DNA from: a virus
Virus record (IMG/VR): IMGVR_UViG_3300035698_021462
Span: 1-22,001 of that record
DNA: 22,001 nt
Direction: 5' to 3' (one strand)
This document shows positions 1 through 6,595 of this stretch, one piece after another. The position numbers were made by a program, and so were the translations under genes. The notes under the pieces were generated by a model. It worked only from the letters and a program-made list of their open reading frames with translations. It had not been told where the DNA came from and ran no database searches. Numbering within the stretch: the stretch's first letter is position 1; every line of letters starts with the position of its first letter.

Positions 1-136
1 GCATTTGTAATAGAGCGGCTTATAAAGCTTTTGATCTTTCCCCATAAATAGAGTCTACGGGTTTAGCCAGCCGCTTACAGCCCTTAATTAATCGTGTGAG
101 CTCAGGGTGAATTAACAAAATGGGGCGAGCTGGTGA
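1..136. other. Left-edge non-coding stretch, possible gene fragment
   Basis: This is the region downstream of the lipoprotein gene in the direction of the minus-strand genes. The only candidate is a minus-strand ATG at 43-45 that stays open to the window edge (about 15 codons, beginning MGKDQKLYKPLYYKC). It has no recognisable Shine-Dalgarno sequence, so it may be the start of a further gene or chance. I saw no convincing terminator hairpin. Confidence 0.3.
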
Positions 137-583
137 TTAAGGCAGTACTAAAAGAGCCGTATTGCATCTAAAAAGGGAGCTCTCAAAGCTCTGGTGATAA
201 AGCGAATAGCAGTAATCCGTTCCTACAAAGTACGATCTCCAGTCCGCTTCACAAGAAAGAAGGTCTGTTTCAGCCCTAATCTTAGCTTGATTCCACGCGC
301 TTTGAATCTCTAAAAGAGCCAGGTCATAAGTCCCCTGACAGAATTCACTCTCTCCGCAATGAGTGAGCCATAAATCCGCTATATCGATATTATCCTGGGC
401 GCAGACTTGATACCACTGAGGTTCCACTTGTTCCTGGGCTAAGGCCAGTAGATCTCCCTCTCTAAGGGCGATGTCGCCAGTAGGGGTAGAGTTCTCACCT
501 CCACAAGCCACCAAGGTCATCAGAAACATAATCGCCGTTATAAAGGCAAATCCTTCAATAATTCCTTCAATCGTGTCTTTCAT
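137..583 (-). CDS. Cys-rich putative lipoprotein
   Basis: A 148-aa protein of unrecognised family. The N-terminus has a hydrophobic segment (about residues 11-26) ending in LVAC at 24-27, which fits a lipobox, so C27 would be lipidated and the rest would face the periplasm or outer membrane. The region before the hydrophobic stretch is unusually acidic for a signal peptide (D, E, E against one K), which weakens the call. Six further Cys residues lie in the mature part (CAQD, HCGE, FCQG, SCEA, YCYS, RCN), an even number that suggests disulfides. It starts 2 nt after the 48-aa gene and is the last gene of a four-gene set behind the promoter at 1173-1201. Possible roles are an outer-membrane spanin-like protein, superinfection exclusion or a surface-altering moron. 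It is larger than usual outer spanins, and I cannot choose between these roles. Confidence 0.6.
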   Translation of the reverse strand: MKDTIEGIIEGFAFITAIMFLMTLVACGGENSTPTGDIALREGDLLALAQEQVEPQWYQVCAQDNIDIADLWLTHCGESEFCQGTYDLALLEIQSAWNQAKIRAETDLLSCEADWRSYFVGTDYCYSLYHQSFESSLFRCNTALLVLP

Positions 584-585
584 CT

Positions 586-732
586 CTAGCCTCCGTTTCT
601 CTCGCCTTTACCGGCGTCCATGATAGAACCTACGTAACTAGCGTATGCTATATCCATCTCTTTATCGGTAGGCTCTCTGTCGTGTTCTTCAATAAATAGA
701 TCCCAAACCTCTATCCAAGTTTCCTTGCTCAT
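586..732 (-). CDS. Small acidic hypothetical protein, 48 aa
   Basis: A short ORF of 48 codons plus stop that reads MSKETWIEVWDLFIEEHD at its start and ends GKGERNGG. The ATG overlaps the stop codon of the zinc ribbon gene (ATGA arrangement) and is preceded by a strong AAGGAGG ribosome binding site, so it is very likely translated and coupled. The next gene follows 2 nt after its stop. The protein is acidic, helical-looking and has no Cys or membrane segment. I do not recognise the family. Confidence 0.65.
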   Translation of the reverse strand: MSKETWIEVWDLFIEEHDREPTDKEMDIAYASYVGSIMDAGKGERNGG

Positions 733-983
733 ACATCCTCCTTGAATCGTTCTCGGTATTCTTCTTTGTAATCGCCTTCTTCGTCGCCGTTTGGCTGGCA
801 GTACTCACAGGGGTCGGGGGTATCATCCTTGGCAATCGCATATTCAGCCCCGCACTTAGCACACTTCACCCATTTCATTTGTTCGGGCTCTCTTTTAGCG
901 GTGAAATAGCCTTCTGCAATGTCTTGCATTCCCATCTTGCTAAGCTGGTGAAACATAATATCGTTATTTCGATAGTGGATCAT
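729..983 (-). CDS. Small zinc ribbon protein, 84 aa
   Basis: An 84-aa protein with two CxxC knuckles (C41/C44 in CAKCG and C59/C62 in CEYC), the spacing of a rubredoxin-like or zinc ribbon fold that probably binds one zinc ion. The C-terminal tail is strongly charged (EEGDYKEEYRERFKED). Its ATG overlaps the stop of the preceding 61-aa gene by 4 nt (ATGA), and its own stop overlaps the next start in the same way, so the set is translationally coupled. Such small phage zinc ribbons often act as host-takeover or regulatory adaptors, but nothing here shows the partner. The zinc site is clear and the function is unknown. Confidence 0.7.
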   Translation of the reverse strand: MIHYRNNDIMFHQLSKMGMQDIAEGYFTAKREPEQMKWVKCAKCGAEYAIAKDDTPDPCEYCQPNGDEEGDYKEEYRERFKEDV

Positions 984-1165
984 AGATCCTCCATTATTCG
1001 GGTTATCTTTCCTCTTAGGGCCTTCCAGCTTCTAAGGCTTCCATTGAACATGAATCGCATATCTTCGGGGCCCTCATACTTTGGAAAGTGATTGATCGCA
1101 GCGGTTAAAGCCGACACAAGATCTTCCATCTCTCTAAAGCCTAGGGTGATTCTCTTGCTCTTCAT
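980..1165 (-). CDS. Hypothetical protein, 61 aa, possibly leaderless
   Basis: A basic 61-aa protein beginning MKSKRITLGFREMEDL and ending KITRIMEDL. It is probably helical and the family is not recognised. An in-frame extension upstream reaches 1201, but those codons overlap the -35 and -10 boxes of the promoter at 1173-1201, so they cannot be in the mRNA. The ATG at 1163-1165 is the first one at or after the expected transcription start (about 1165-1166) and has no Shine-Dalgarno sequence, which points to a leaderless message. An alternative ATG at 1172-1174 overlaps the -10 box and is less likely. It is the first gene of a coupled set with the zinc ribbon, the 48-aa protein and the lipoprotein. 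Confidence 0.6.
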   Translation of the reverse strand: MKSKRITLGFREMEDLVSALTAAINHFPKYEGPEDMRFMFNGSLRSWKALRGKITRIMEDL

Positions 1166-1198
1166 ATATACCATTGTATTACATATGTATGCCATTGT
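1163..1198 (-). repeat. Imperfect direct repeat over promoter and start codon
   Basis: Two related blocks occur in tandem on the minus strand: ACAATGGCATACATATG (1198-1182) and ACAATGGTATATATG (1177-1163). The second copy lacks 2 nt and has one substitution. The first overlaps the -35 box and spacer, and the second contains most of the -10 box and the ATG of the 61-aa gene. It may be a tandem duplication or a pair of protein-binding sites. Confidence 0.5.
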
Positions 1199-1201
1199 CA
1201 A
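1173..1201 (-). promoter_or_regulatory. Sigma70-type promoter for the leftmost gene set
   Basis: On the minus strand a perfect -35 box TTGACA (1201-1196) is separated by exactly 17 nt from TACAAT (1178-1173), a 5/6 match to the -10 consensus. The predicted start is about 1165-1166, at the first base of the ATG of the 61-aa gene. The promoter lies directly after the HNH gene and would give the four leftmost small genes their own transcript, independent of the late operon. Confidence 0.75.
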
Positions 1202-1225
1202 GCCCCTTTTAGGGCAAGAATAAGG

Positions 1226-1504
1226 CTATTTTGGGGCGTATTTAGGCCAGCCAGAGCTGAAATCGATTGGAAGCTGGTGTTTCATGGTGAAAGAAATGAT
1301 GCCGATAAGGTGCTGCTGCTGGTGACATTCTCTACATAAAGGAATGACGTTCTCTGGCTCATCACCCCCACCCGCTCCTTTAGATCGAAGATGAGCCGGA
1401 TCACTCGGTCTTTTGCCACAAACAAGACATTCTTTATATCTGAATTCGTCTAGAAAAGGTCGGTCTACAACCCGAGTACTTTTCGGATATTGGGGAGATT
1501 TAAT
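1226..1504 (-). CDS. HNH endonuclease with non-standard start codon
   Basis: The frame encodes a clear HNH nuclease core. It has a first CxxC pair (C26/C29 in CLVCGKRPSD), the AH pair with H38, a central N52 in DEPENVIPLC, a second CxxC (C57/C60 in CREC) and H61/H65. The overall pattern, xCLVCGxxPSDPAHLRSxGAGG then IPLCRxCHxxxH, is that of small free-standing phage HNH proteins. No ATG, GTG or TTG occurs in frame between the preceding stop and the zinc site. The best candidate is an ATT at 1502-1504, about 10 nt after GAAGGAG, giving 92 aa and overlapping the 3' end of the endolysin gene by 40 nt. Alternatively it could be reached by a -1 shift from the endolysin. The role may be DNA packaging, recombination or host DNA degradation; nothing links it physically to the capsid-gene intron. 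Confidence 0.7.
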   Translation of the reverse strand: MKSPQYPKSTRVVDRPFLDEFRYKECLVCGKRPSDPAHLRSKGAGGGDEPENVIPLCRECHQQQHLIGIISFTMKHQLPIDFSSGWPKYAPK

Positions 1505-1890
1505 GGCTCGTAAGCTCCTTCTTCAAAACAGACCCACATCTTTCTCTCAAACTCTACATGACGTGAATCTACATGAAAATAAGGACCGTTCGGGGACCAT
1601 AAATAAAGACCTATCCCGCCAAAGCGACTCGCTAATAAATAATAAAGATGATCACTCGCTGAAAGCCGCTCCTTCGTAACTGCATTGTAAATGTGTCCAT
1701 CTGCTGCAGCCCCGCGATAATGCATCGAATTCCTTGAATGCCCTTTAGTCGCATACCCGCCGTGAATCTTAATCGGATGATTCACCCAGTATCGCCAACG
1801 ATCCATCTTCTGTAAAAAATCAGGACACATCCGATCAGGATCTCCCCAACCCTCACTCTGATTAAAAAATGCCAGCTCTTCCCAGATCAT
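1465..1890 (-). CDS. Endolysin, peptidase M15 family
   Basis: A 141-aa peptidoglycan peptidase of the M15 (D-Ala-D-Ala/L-Ala-D-Glu type) family. The zinc-binding motif SxHxxGxAxD is present as SMHYRGAAAD with H57 and D64 as ligands, and the third ligand is H106 in YFHVDSR. The length is the usual single catalytic domain, with no separate cell-wall-binding domain or signal peptide, so export must depend on a holin. Its ATG overlaps the stop of the preceding membrane protein by 4 nt (ATGA), forming a lysis cassette with the two upstream membrane proteins. The cleavage site in peptidoglycan cannot be read from the sequence. Confidence 0.88.
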   Translation of the reverse strand: MIWEELAFFNQSEGWGDPDRMCPDFLQKMDRWRYWVNHPIKIHGGYATKGHSRNSMHYRGAAADGHIYNAVTKERLSASDHLYYLLASRFGGIGLYLWSPNGPYFHVDSRHVEFERKMWVCFEEGAYEPLNLPNIRKVLGL

Positions 1891-2231
1891 TTGTCCCCCT
1901 TTAGCGTATCGTCAATCGCATCGGAAATGCGTGACTGACCAATTCCTAGCTTAGCCCCAATCAAATGAACCATTCTCCAAAGCTTCTCACTGCCATCCAC
2001 GAGCTTAGCGATCTTATGCTTATCCGTATTAATCTCTCTCCAGATAAGCTTGCTCTCGCCCTCATCTCTTCCCTTATCCTCAGCAAGTAAAATGCGAATC
2101 TCTGAAATATCTTTGGTTATATCATCGAGCTTTTTATTCACTCTTTTAACCCAATACTTAAATGCCCAAATAGATAAACCGCCAACACCCACTGCGCCGC
2201 CTCCTGCAGCTAATACTGAATTTACATCCAT
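1887..2231 (-). CDS. Membrane-anchored coiled-coil lysis protein (holin/spanin-like)
   Basis: A 114-aa protein with one N-terminal membrane segment (about residues 6-27, Gly/Ala-rich then SIWAFKYWV) followed by a long charged helix (about 30-60, KKLDDITKDISEIRILLAED) that looks like a coiled coil, and a soluble C-terminus. It lies immediately upstream of the endolysin with a 4-nt overlap and overlaps the membrane protein before it by 10 nt. The topology fits an inner-membrane spanin or a holin/antiholin. No PxxP-rich outer spanin is embedded in it. Position supports a lysis role better than sequence does. Confidence 0.6.
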   Translation of the reverse strand: MDVNSVLAAGGGAVGVGGLSIWAFKYWVKRVNKKLDDITKDISEIRILLAEDKGRDEGESKLIWREINTDKHKIAKLVDGSEKLWRMVHLIGAKLGIGQSRISDAIDDTLKGDK

Positions 2232-2647
2232 GAAACTCCCCCTGCTCCCAGTATCCCGCTAATAGACCACACAAGTAGATCCGAACTGTTTTTCTTTGAC
2301 CAAGACGCGCCTTCTTTAAAGTTACTTAAAAGCTCAAACAAAAGAATTAAACCAAAAACAATTATCGATGCGATCCACCAACTGATCATCCAGGCAAGAA
2401 TGCCAGAAAGTAAGAGACCAAAGCTAAAGTGATAAGGCTGACGATAAAGATTATGAGGCGCATTCCACGTTTCCTTCCCATGGACTTCCATCGATCCGTA
2501 GTACCAATTGATCCCGTAAATACAGGTCCACTGAGGAAGGTGCGTAATAAAAAGTGGAAACATCTTCACTTTCGAAGGCCAATGCTTCTCCCTCTTAATC
2601 CACCCCCAAACAGAAGATGGATTGTCGTTCGAAGACGTCCAACTCAT
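2222..2647 (-). CDS. Trp-rich multi-span membrane protein, candidate holin
   Basis: A 141-aa protein with a soluble, Trp-rich N-terminal half (residues 1-70) and a hydrophobic C-terminal half. A long hydrophobic block at about 74-104 (FGLLLSGILAWMI then ASIIVFGLILLF) could form two close spans, and there is a further one at about 123-141. It begins next to the stop of the fibre-like gene and ends 10 nt inside the start of the next lysis gene. A holin role is suggested by two or three spans and the lysis-cassette position. The N-terminal domain is larger than in most holins, so another membrane function is possible. Confidence 0.5.
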   Translation of the reverse strand: MSWTSSNDNPSSVWGWIKREKHWPSKVKMFPLFITHLPQWTCIYGINWYYGSMEVHGKETWNAPHNLYRQPYHFSFGLLLSGILAWMISWWIASIIVFGLILLFELLSNFKEGASWSKKNSSDLLVWSISGILGAGGVSWM

Positions 2648-3726
2648 TAAGTAATTGCACTTCCTAGAGGATTAACAATCTCTTCTACAATCACATTTGT
2701 TTCGTCGGCCCCACCAGACCCCCTAACGACTGACCCAGAATCAATTGAACTTGCACTAACTATCATGCTGGTTCCTGTAGCCACAAAGACACCAACCGCT
2801 GATCCTTGAAAGTCTCCACCAGTTGTAGTTCCTTTATTTGTGGCATTGTATCGAGCGACTTGAACCCCACCGCCGCTGGTTCCATTAAAGGCTTGAATCT
2901 GTAAAGCATCTCCAGCGTTCAAAGAAAGCTGAACGTTTAAAGAAACTCTGTAGGTTCTCCCGGCAACAAGGCTAGTAAATGAAATATCGGCTATATCCCC
3001 GTTTGAGGCTAGGTCACCAGACAAAAACTTCTGGCCATACCTGGAAATCAAGTTTGAGCCCAGAATCTCCCACTCTGTCGGCCCGGCCTGAATCGTAATC
3101 GAATCATTCTCTGAATAAAGAACAATCGTCGTCAGCCCCCCAATAGTCTCTGCACCCTCCCCGTCAATCGTAAGAGTTCCGGCCGAGCTATCTCCTTTAA
3201 TAAGCGTAATAATCCGATTCGTATTATCCGCTAAAGTAGGAAGCGTCGTTGTGAAATCAGAAGCACCCGTGGTGGTTGAGATCGTTCGAAATCCATCTCC
3301 ATCTAAAACGGTATAGCTTCCAGTCTGCACGGAAAGAGTGGCATTAGGAGCTGTAGAAGCCTGCCATGATAAAACCCCTGAGCCATCCGTACTTAAAACC
3401 TCTCCACTAACCCCATCATCATCTGGCCAAGTAAGCGTATAACTCGCCGATAAAGAAGCCGGTGCAACATGAGCAATATAATCTACTCCGCCGCCCGTTT
3501 CTTTCATCCTCACCGCGGTATGAATCGTCGTTCCAAAGGTCGCTGTCCCTGTAAAGGTACTCGTCGTCCCGACACTAAGAGCATTGGTAATTGCTAAAGA
3601 GCCAATGGAGAAGTCTGAAGTTCCATCCGTTAAAGCGTCTAAAATATCTTGATAGTTCGTATTTACTTCGGTTGCATCTGAGCTTAGCCCATTTACAAAC
3701 GAAAACGTTACATTCGGTGTTGCCAT
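2647..3726 (-). CDS. Tail fibre/appendage-like structural protein
   Basis: A 359-aa protein rich in Ser, Thr, Gly and Ala with many short beta-type repeats. The N-terminus MATPNVTFSFVNGLSSDATE followed by NTNYQDILDAL is the kind of anchor seen at the start of many phage fibre and virion appendage proteins. The next part (about 45-130, GTTSTFTGTATFG and YTLTWPDDDGVSGEVLSTDG) carries a pattern common in phage fibre and baseplate shafts. The C-terminal half looks like a beta-sandwich receptor-binding or trimerisation domain. It overlaps the previous gene by one nucleotide (TAATG) and sits between the ejection proteins and the lysis cassette. The receptor is unknown. Confidence 0.65.
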   Translation of the reverse strand: MATPNVTFSFVNGLSSDATEVNTNYQDILDALTDGTSDFSIGSLAITNALSVGTTSTFTGTATFGTTIHTAVRMKETGGGVDYIAHVAPASLSASYTLTWPDDDGVSGEVLSTDGSGVLSWQASTAPNATLSVQTGSYTVLDGDGFRTISTTTGASDFTTTLPTLADNTNRIITLIKGDSSAGTLTIDGEGAETIGGLTTIVLYSENDSITIQAGPTEWEILGSNLISRYGQKFLSGDLASNGDIADISFTSLVAGRTYRVSLNVQLSLNAGDALQIQAFNGTSGGGVQVARYNATNKGTTTGGDFQGSAVGVFVATGTSMIVSASSIDSGSVVRGSGGADETNVIVEEIVNPLGSAIT

Positions 3727-5153
3727 TAGTACTGTCTCCCTTGTGGCCGAATTAAGTTAAGCGATCCCACGGCGCTTGCCGCACCAGGAACGGACTTCAA
3801 AGTCGGCGCATTCTTCAACATGTTTGCTAGAGAATTAAGAGAAGCTGCAGAAACCTGATTGCCTCTGGTTCTCATCAGCCTATTCGCTACCGCAAGTGGT
3901 ATACCCACCGCTGCACCTCCGGGTCCGGCTGCGGCTCCAAGAGCTGCCCCACCACCAAAACCTGCAATGTAGTCGGTAAGACTTAAAAACCTGTTTTTAC
4001 TTGCCCTAGAAACTGTACTCGCTAATAATTTCTCCGCATCCTTGTAGTTTCTATAGCTTTCTTTAGCTTTAACAAAGCCATTGGTCATAGAAGGAGCGGC
4101 CTGCTTAAGAGCCAGATCAATTCCAACTTCAGTTCGTTTATTAAGAAGATGATAAACGTCTTGAAAGGCCTCCTTAGAAAGTGAATCACCACCGGCGCCA
4201 AACTTGGCTTTCATTGCTCCGAGACTTTTCTTAAGCTCTTGCGCCCTTGAAAAGCTTAAATCCTGATTCTTTGTAATATCCCCAAGATCATCTACCCAAG
4301 AAGAAACTTGTTTCGCTATTCCTCTGGTAGAAGGGTCTTTCATTAAAGGACCAATTACATTATTTGAAATATCCCCAGCTAGATCAGGAACGCTAATCCC
4401 TCGTATAGAAGAATCGGCATCCGCCGCCTTATCCGCAGCCCTGGCAAAGAAATCAATCTCTTCGCCGAACTCTTTAAGCTTAGCCTTAGATCTCTTCAGC
4501 ATCGTCTTGTAAGAAGCGCCCTTCGTGACGACTTTATCTTTTAAAAGCTGCTCCCCAATGGCTGTGGCTCTCCCTTGATTAATAATCTTATCGGCGGCTC
4601 TTCCCATTGGCTTTAAAGATTCAAAAGCACTCATGTTCGCCTTTTTCTTCAATAACCCGGAAGCGCCTTTAATCGCTGACTTTCCAAGAAGCCCCAAAGA
4701 CATAATCCCGGCACCAATTTCACCCGCTTCTTTTGAACCACTCGGAAGAGAACCTTCAAAGTCTTTCTGCGATTGAATCTCTTCTTCTTTTAGAGACTCA
4801 TAGCCTTGAGGTTTGTTGCCTGTAAATGGATAGGCCACATCTTGTCCAATGGATCGAACCCCGGCTCTTAAACGAGGAGCCACATCAGAAATCCGCCCTT
4901 CTGGAAGAACATTCGGTCCTACATCTGCCCCGGCTAATCGGGCCCCGCCACGAGCTAAACTTTCTATCCCGTGAGGAATCGTCAAAGGATTAAGCGCTTC
5001 GCCCACTCCAGTAGCTACACCGAGTGCCGTCTTGCCAGCCGTCTCAAAACCCGAAGGCTTTTCTTCGACCTGCTGAGCTTTCTGAGCTTTTCGCTGCTCA
5101 ATCAAGCCTTTTATCTTGGCGATCTTATCTTCCCTTGAAAGACCTTCAGCCAT
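3726..5153 (-). CDS. Large candidate internal virion/ejection protein
   Basis: A 475-aa protein with a charged helical N-terminus (KIAKIKGLIEQRKAQKAQQ), several Gly/Ala-rich stretches that could insert in membranes (about 41-55 and 400-425, including GFGGGAALGAAAGPGG) and a long helical Lys/Ala-rich middle. This mix of amphipathic helix and Gly-rich hydrophobic patches is typical of podoviral proteins that are packaged in the head and ejected to form a channel. It shares a one-base TAATG junction with the genes on both sides. Homology to a named ejection protein is not evident by eye. No lytic transglycosylase motif was seen. Confidence 0.55.
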   Translation of the reverse strand: MAEGLSREDKIAKIKGLIEQRKAQKAQQVEEKPSGFETAGKTALGVATGVGEALNPLTIPHGIESLARGGARLAGADVGPNVLPEGRISDVAPRLRAGVRSIGQDVAYPFTGNKPQGYESLKEEEIQSQKDFEGSLPSGSKEAGEIGAGIMSLGLLGKSAIKGASGLLKKKANMSAFESLKPMGRAADKIINQGRATAIGEQLLKDKVVTKGASYKTMLKRSKAKLKEFGEEIDFFARAADKAADADSSIRGISVPDLAGDISNNVIGPLMKDPSTRGIAKQVSSWVDDLGDITKNQDLSFSRAQELKKSLGAMKAKFGAGGDSLSKEAFQDVYHLLNKRTEVGIDLALKQAAPSMTNGFVKAKESYRNYKDAEKLLASTVSRASKNRFLSLTDYIAGFGGGAALGAAAGPGGAAVGIPLAVANRLMRTRGNQVSAASLNSLANMLKNAPTLKSVPGAASAVGSLNLIRPQGRQY

Positions 5154-6115
5154 TACTGGCCTCCTTCAAGCTGCCTAAGCATTTGATCAAGCTGTTCGTC
5201 ACTCAGATCATTCATTGCTGGCCGGTTCGCTCTAGATTCTTCAAAAGGGGTTTTCTCTTTCTGCTTCTCGTTAAAACCCGCCGCTTCTTCAATGTCTTTT
5301 AAACTTGTCGCAAGAGTTCCCTTAAATCCTCGAAGAGTTCCATTCTGTTCGTAGTATCGAGCCGCCGCCAGTTTAGCTTCTGCAGCCCCTTGAATAGCGC
5401 CAATGAGATTATTTACACGACTTTGATTCTCTTCTTCTTCAAACCTCGGGTTATAAGCTCTTTCAATTAAGCGCGTTCCCTCTTTCTCTGTGAACTGAGC
5501 ACCCAAAACAAGACGAAGGTTTCTTTGAACCACTTCTTCTATCTTATCCTGAAGAGCCGCTCCCTCTGGTGTTGTAATATCTCTAACAGCCTTTGGCAGC
5601 AGACCAATAAAAGGCCCCGTCGCTGTATCCGTCTTGCCAAGAGAATCTCTCACTAGCTTAAGCTGATTAATGTTCTTTTCAATATCGGCATAACCGCCTC
5701 GACCAATAAATTCATCGTAAGTCCCTGCGAACTTCTTATCGACCGCATCTTGTCCTGTGGTAAGCCTGTTTTTCATCTTACTTCCAAGGTCTTCTATCTG
5801 AAGACGCGTTAGAAGATCCTTCGCAGAAGTTTCAGGTGCTCTTCTTACAAGCCCTTGATCCCCGTAATTAAAGTCAGGTGTTTGACCTTCTTCAGTAGGC
5901 TTAAACTTGTCGTAAATACCAGATTCTGTCTTACCCTTCTCAAGACTCAAAAGGTCTTTCTCTTGATCGAGCTTCTGATTCTTCAGCACCAAATCATAAC
6001 CACTAATCCCCAAACCTAAAACGTTCGAAGCAATATCTACGCCTTGAGCCACTTGCTCTAAAGTCGTGGGCTTTCTGTTTCGGGGCCTTGCTGGGTTAAT
6101 TCCTACTAATGCCAT
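5153..6115 (-). CDS. Candidate virion/ejection protein, 320 aa
   Basis: A mostly helical, charged protein. It begins MALVGINPARPRNRKPTTL, matching the opening of its small neighbours (M-A/S-L-x-x-I/F-N, then a basic Pro-rich linker), and continues with a short hydrophobic helix (VDIASNVLGLGISGYDLVL). The middle holds several charged helices (for example around IEEVVQRNLRLVLGAQFTEK and EAKLAAARYYEQNG), a pattern I associate with phage proteins annotated only as structural. The C-terminus ends in a DELxQMLRQLE-like helix. It overlaps the next gene by one base. I infer an internal virion role from position and shared N-terminus. Confidence 0.5.
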   Translation of the reverse strand: MALVGINPARPRNRKPTTLEQVAQGVDIASNVLGLGISGYDLVLKNQKLDQEKDLLSLEKGKTESGIYDKFKPTEEGQTPDFNYGDQGLVRRAPETSAKDLLTRLQIEDLGSKMKNRLTTGQDAVDKKFAGTYDEFIGRGGYADIEKNINQLKLVRDSLGKTDTATGPFIGLLPKAVRDITTPEGAALQDKIEEVVQRNLRLVLGAQFTEKEGTRLIERAYNPRFEEEENQSRVNNLIGAIQGAAEAKLAAARYYEQNGTLRGFKGTLATSLKDIEEAAGFNEKQKEKTPFEESRANRPAMNDLSDEQLDQMLRQLEGGQ

Positions 6116-6124
6116 AAAGATCTC

Positions 6125-6337
6125 CTACTTTTTATTCCAATCAAGATAGTAATTAGAATCATCTGAGCCGCCTTTAGCCATTTTCCCTAAAGGATTAGAA
6201 CCCTCAGCAGCGCTCTTGCCTAAAGAACTGCCCGCTAGTCCGGCGAGTCCCACTCCCATTCCTAAGATCTTCGAAGCATTCGCTAGCTTGCCTGGTTTAG
6301 GTTGTTTCGGTTCTGGTTGTTGTATTTGATTAATCAT
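6125..6337 (-). CDS. Small virion-module protein, 70 aa, shared N-terminal motif
   Basis: A 70-aa protein with a Pro/Gln/Lys-rich start (MINQIQQPEPKQPKPG), the motif PGKLANASKILGMGV, a Gly/Ala-rich hydrophobic helix (about 27-45) and a polar tail. PGKL-x-NASK-x-L-x-x-GV is almost the same as in the neighbouring 81-aa protein, so the two look like paralogues that diverged after the motif. It lies 9 nt before the 320-aa gene. The amphipathic Gly-rich helix could be membrane-active. Function is unknown. Confidence 0.5.
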   Translation of the reverse strand: MINQIQQPEPKQPKPGKLANASKILGMGVGLAGLAGSSLGKSAAEGSNPLGKMAKGGSDDSNYYLDWNKK

Positions 6338-6349
6338 CTTAATTTCTCC

Positions 6350-6595
6350 CTATCTTGTGGCGTCTTGTTTTCTTCCACGAAATGGACCAGCGGCTAGTCC
6401 GCTTAAACGATCGCCAACTGTATTTCCTTTGCTCTTAACTCCCGTAATAAGGGGGGTCTGCTTAGAATCCACAAAAAGATCTATTGCAGGCATGAAATCT
6501 TTCACCCCCGTCAGTAAAGACTTTGATGCATTCTCTAACTTACCAGGTCCTTTAGTCGTTCCCGGCTGATTGCTGTTAAATCCCGCTAAACTCAC
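6350..6595 (-). CDS. Small virion-module protein, 81 aa, shared N-terminal motif
   Basis: An 81-aa basic protein beginning MSLAGFNSNQPGTTKGPGKL and followed by ENASKSLLTGV, which aligns with PGKLANASKILGMGV in the next gene. The middle is mildly hydrophobic (FMPAIDLFV) and the tail is Arg/Lys-rich (GPFRGRKQDATR). The ATG overlaps the stop of the 133-aa gene by 4 nt, so translation is coupled. It is probably a minor virion component packaged with the ejection proteins; this rests on context only. Confidence 0.5.
   Translation of the reverse strand: MSLAGFNSNQPGTTKGPGKLENASKSLLTGVKDFMPAIDLFVDSKQTPLITGVKSKGNTVGDRLSGLAAGPFRGRKQDATR

Noticed and set aside
1166-1201. N-terminal extension of the 61-aa gene up to 1201
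   Set aside because: These codons coincide with the -35 and -10 boxes, so they would not be transcribed from that promoter.
1201-1242. Possible terminator from GCCC/GGGC repeats between the HNH gene and the promoter
   Set aside because: The stem is only 4-5 bp and there is no T-run on either strand; the bases overlap the HNH stop region and the -35 box.
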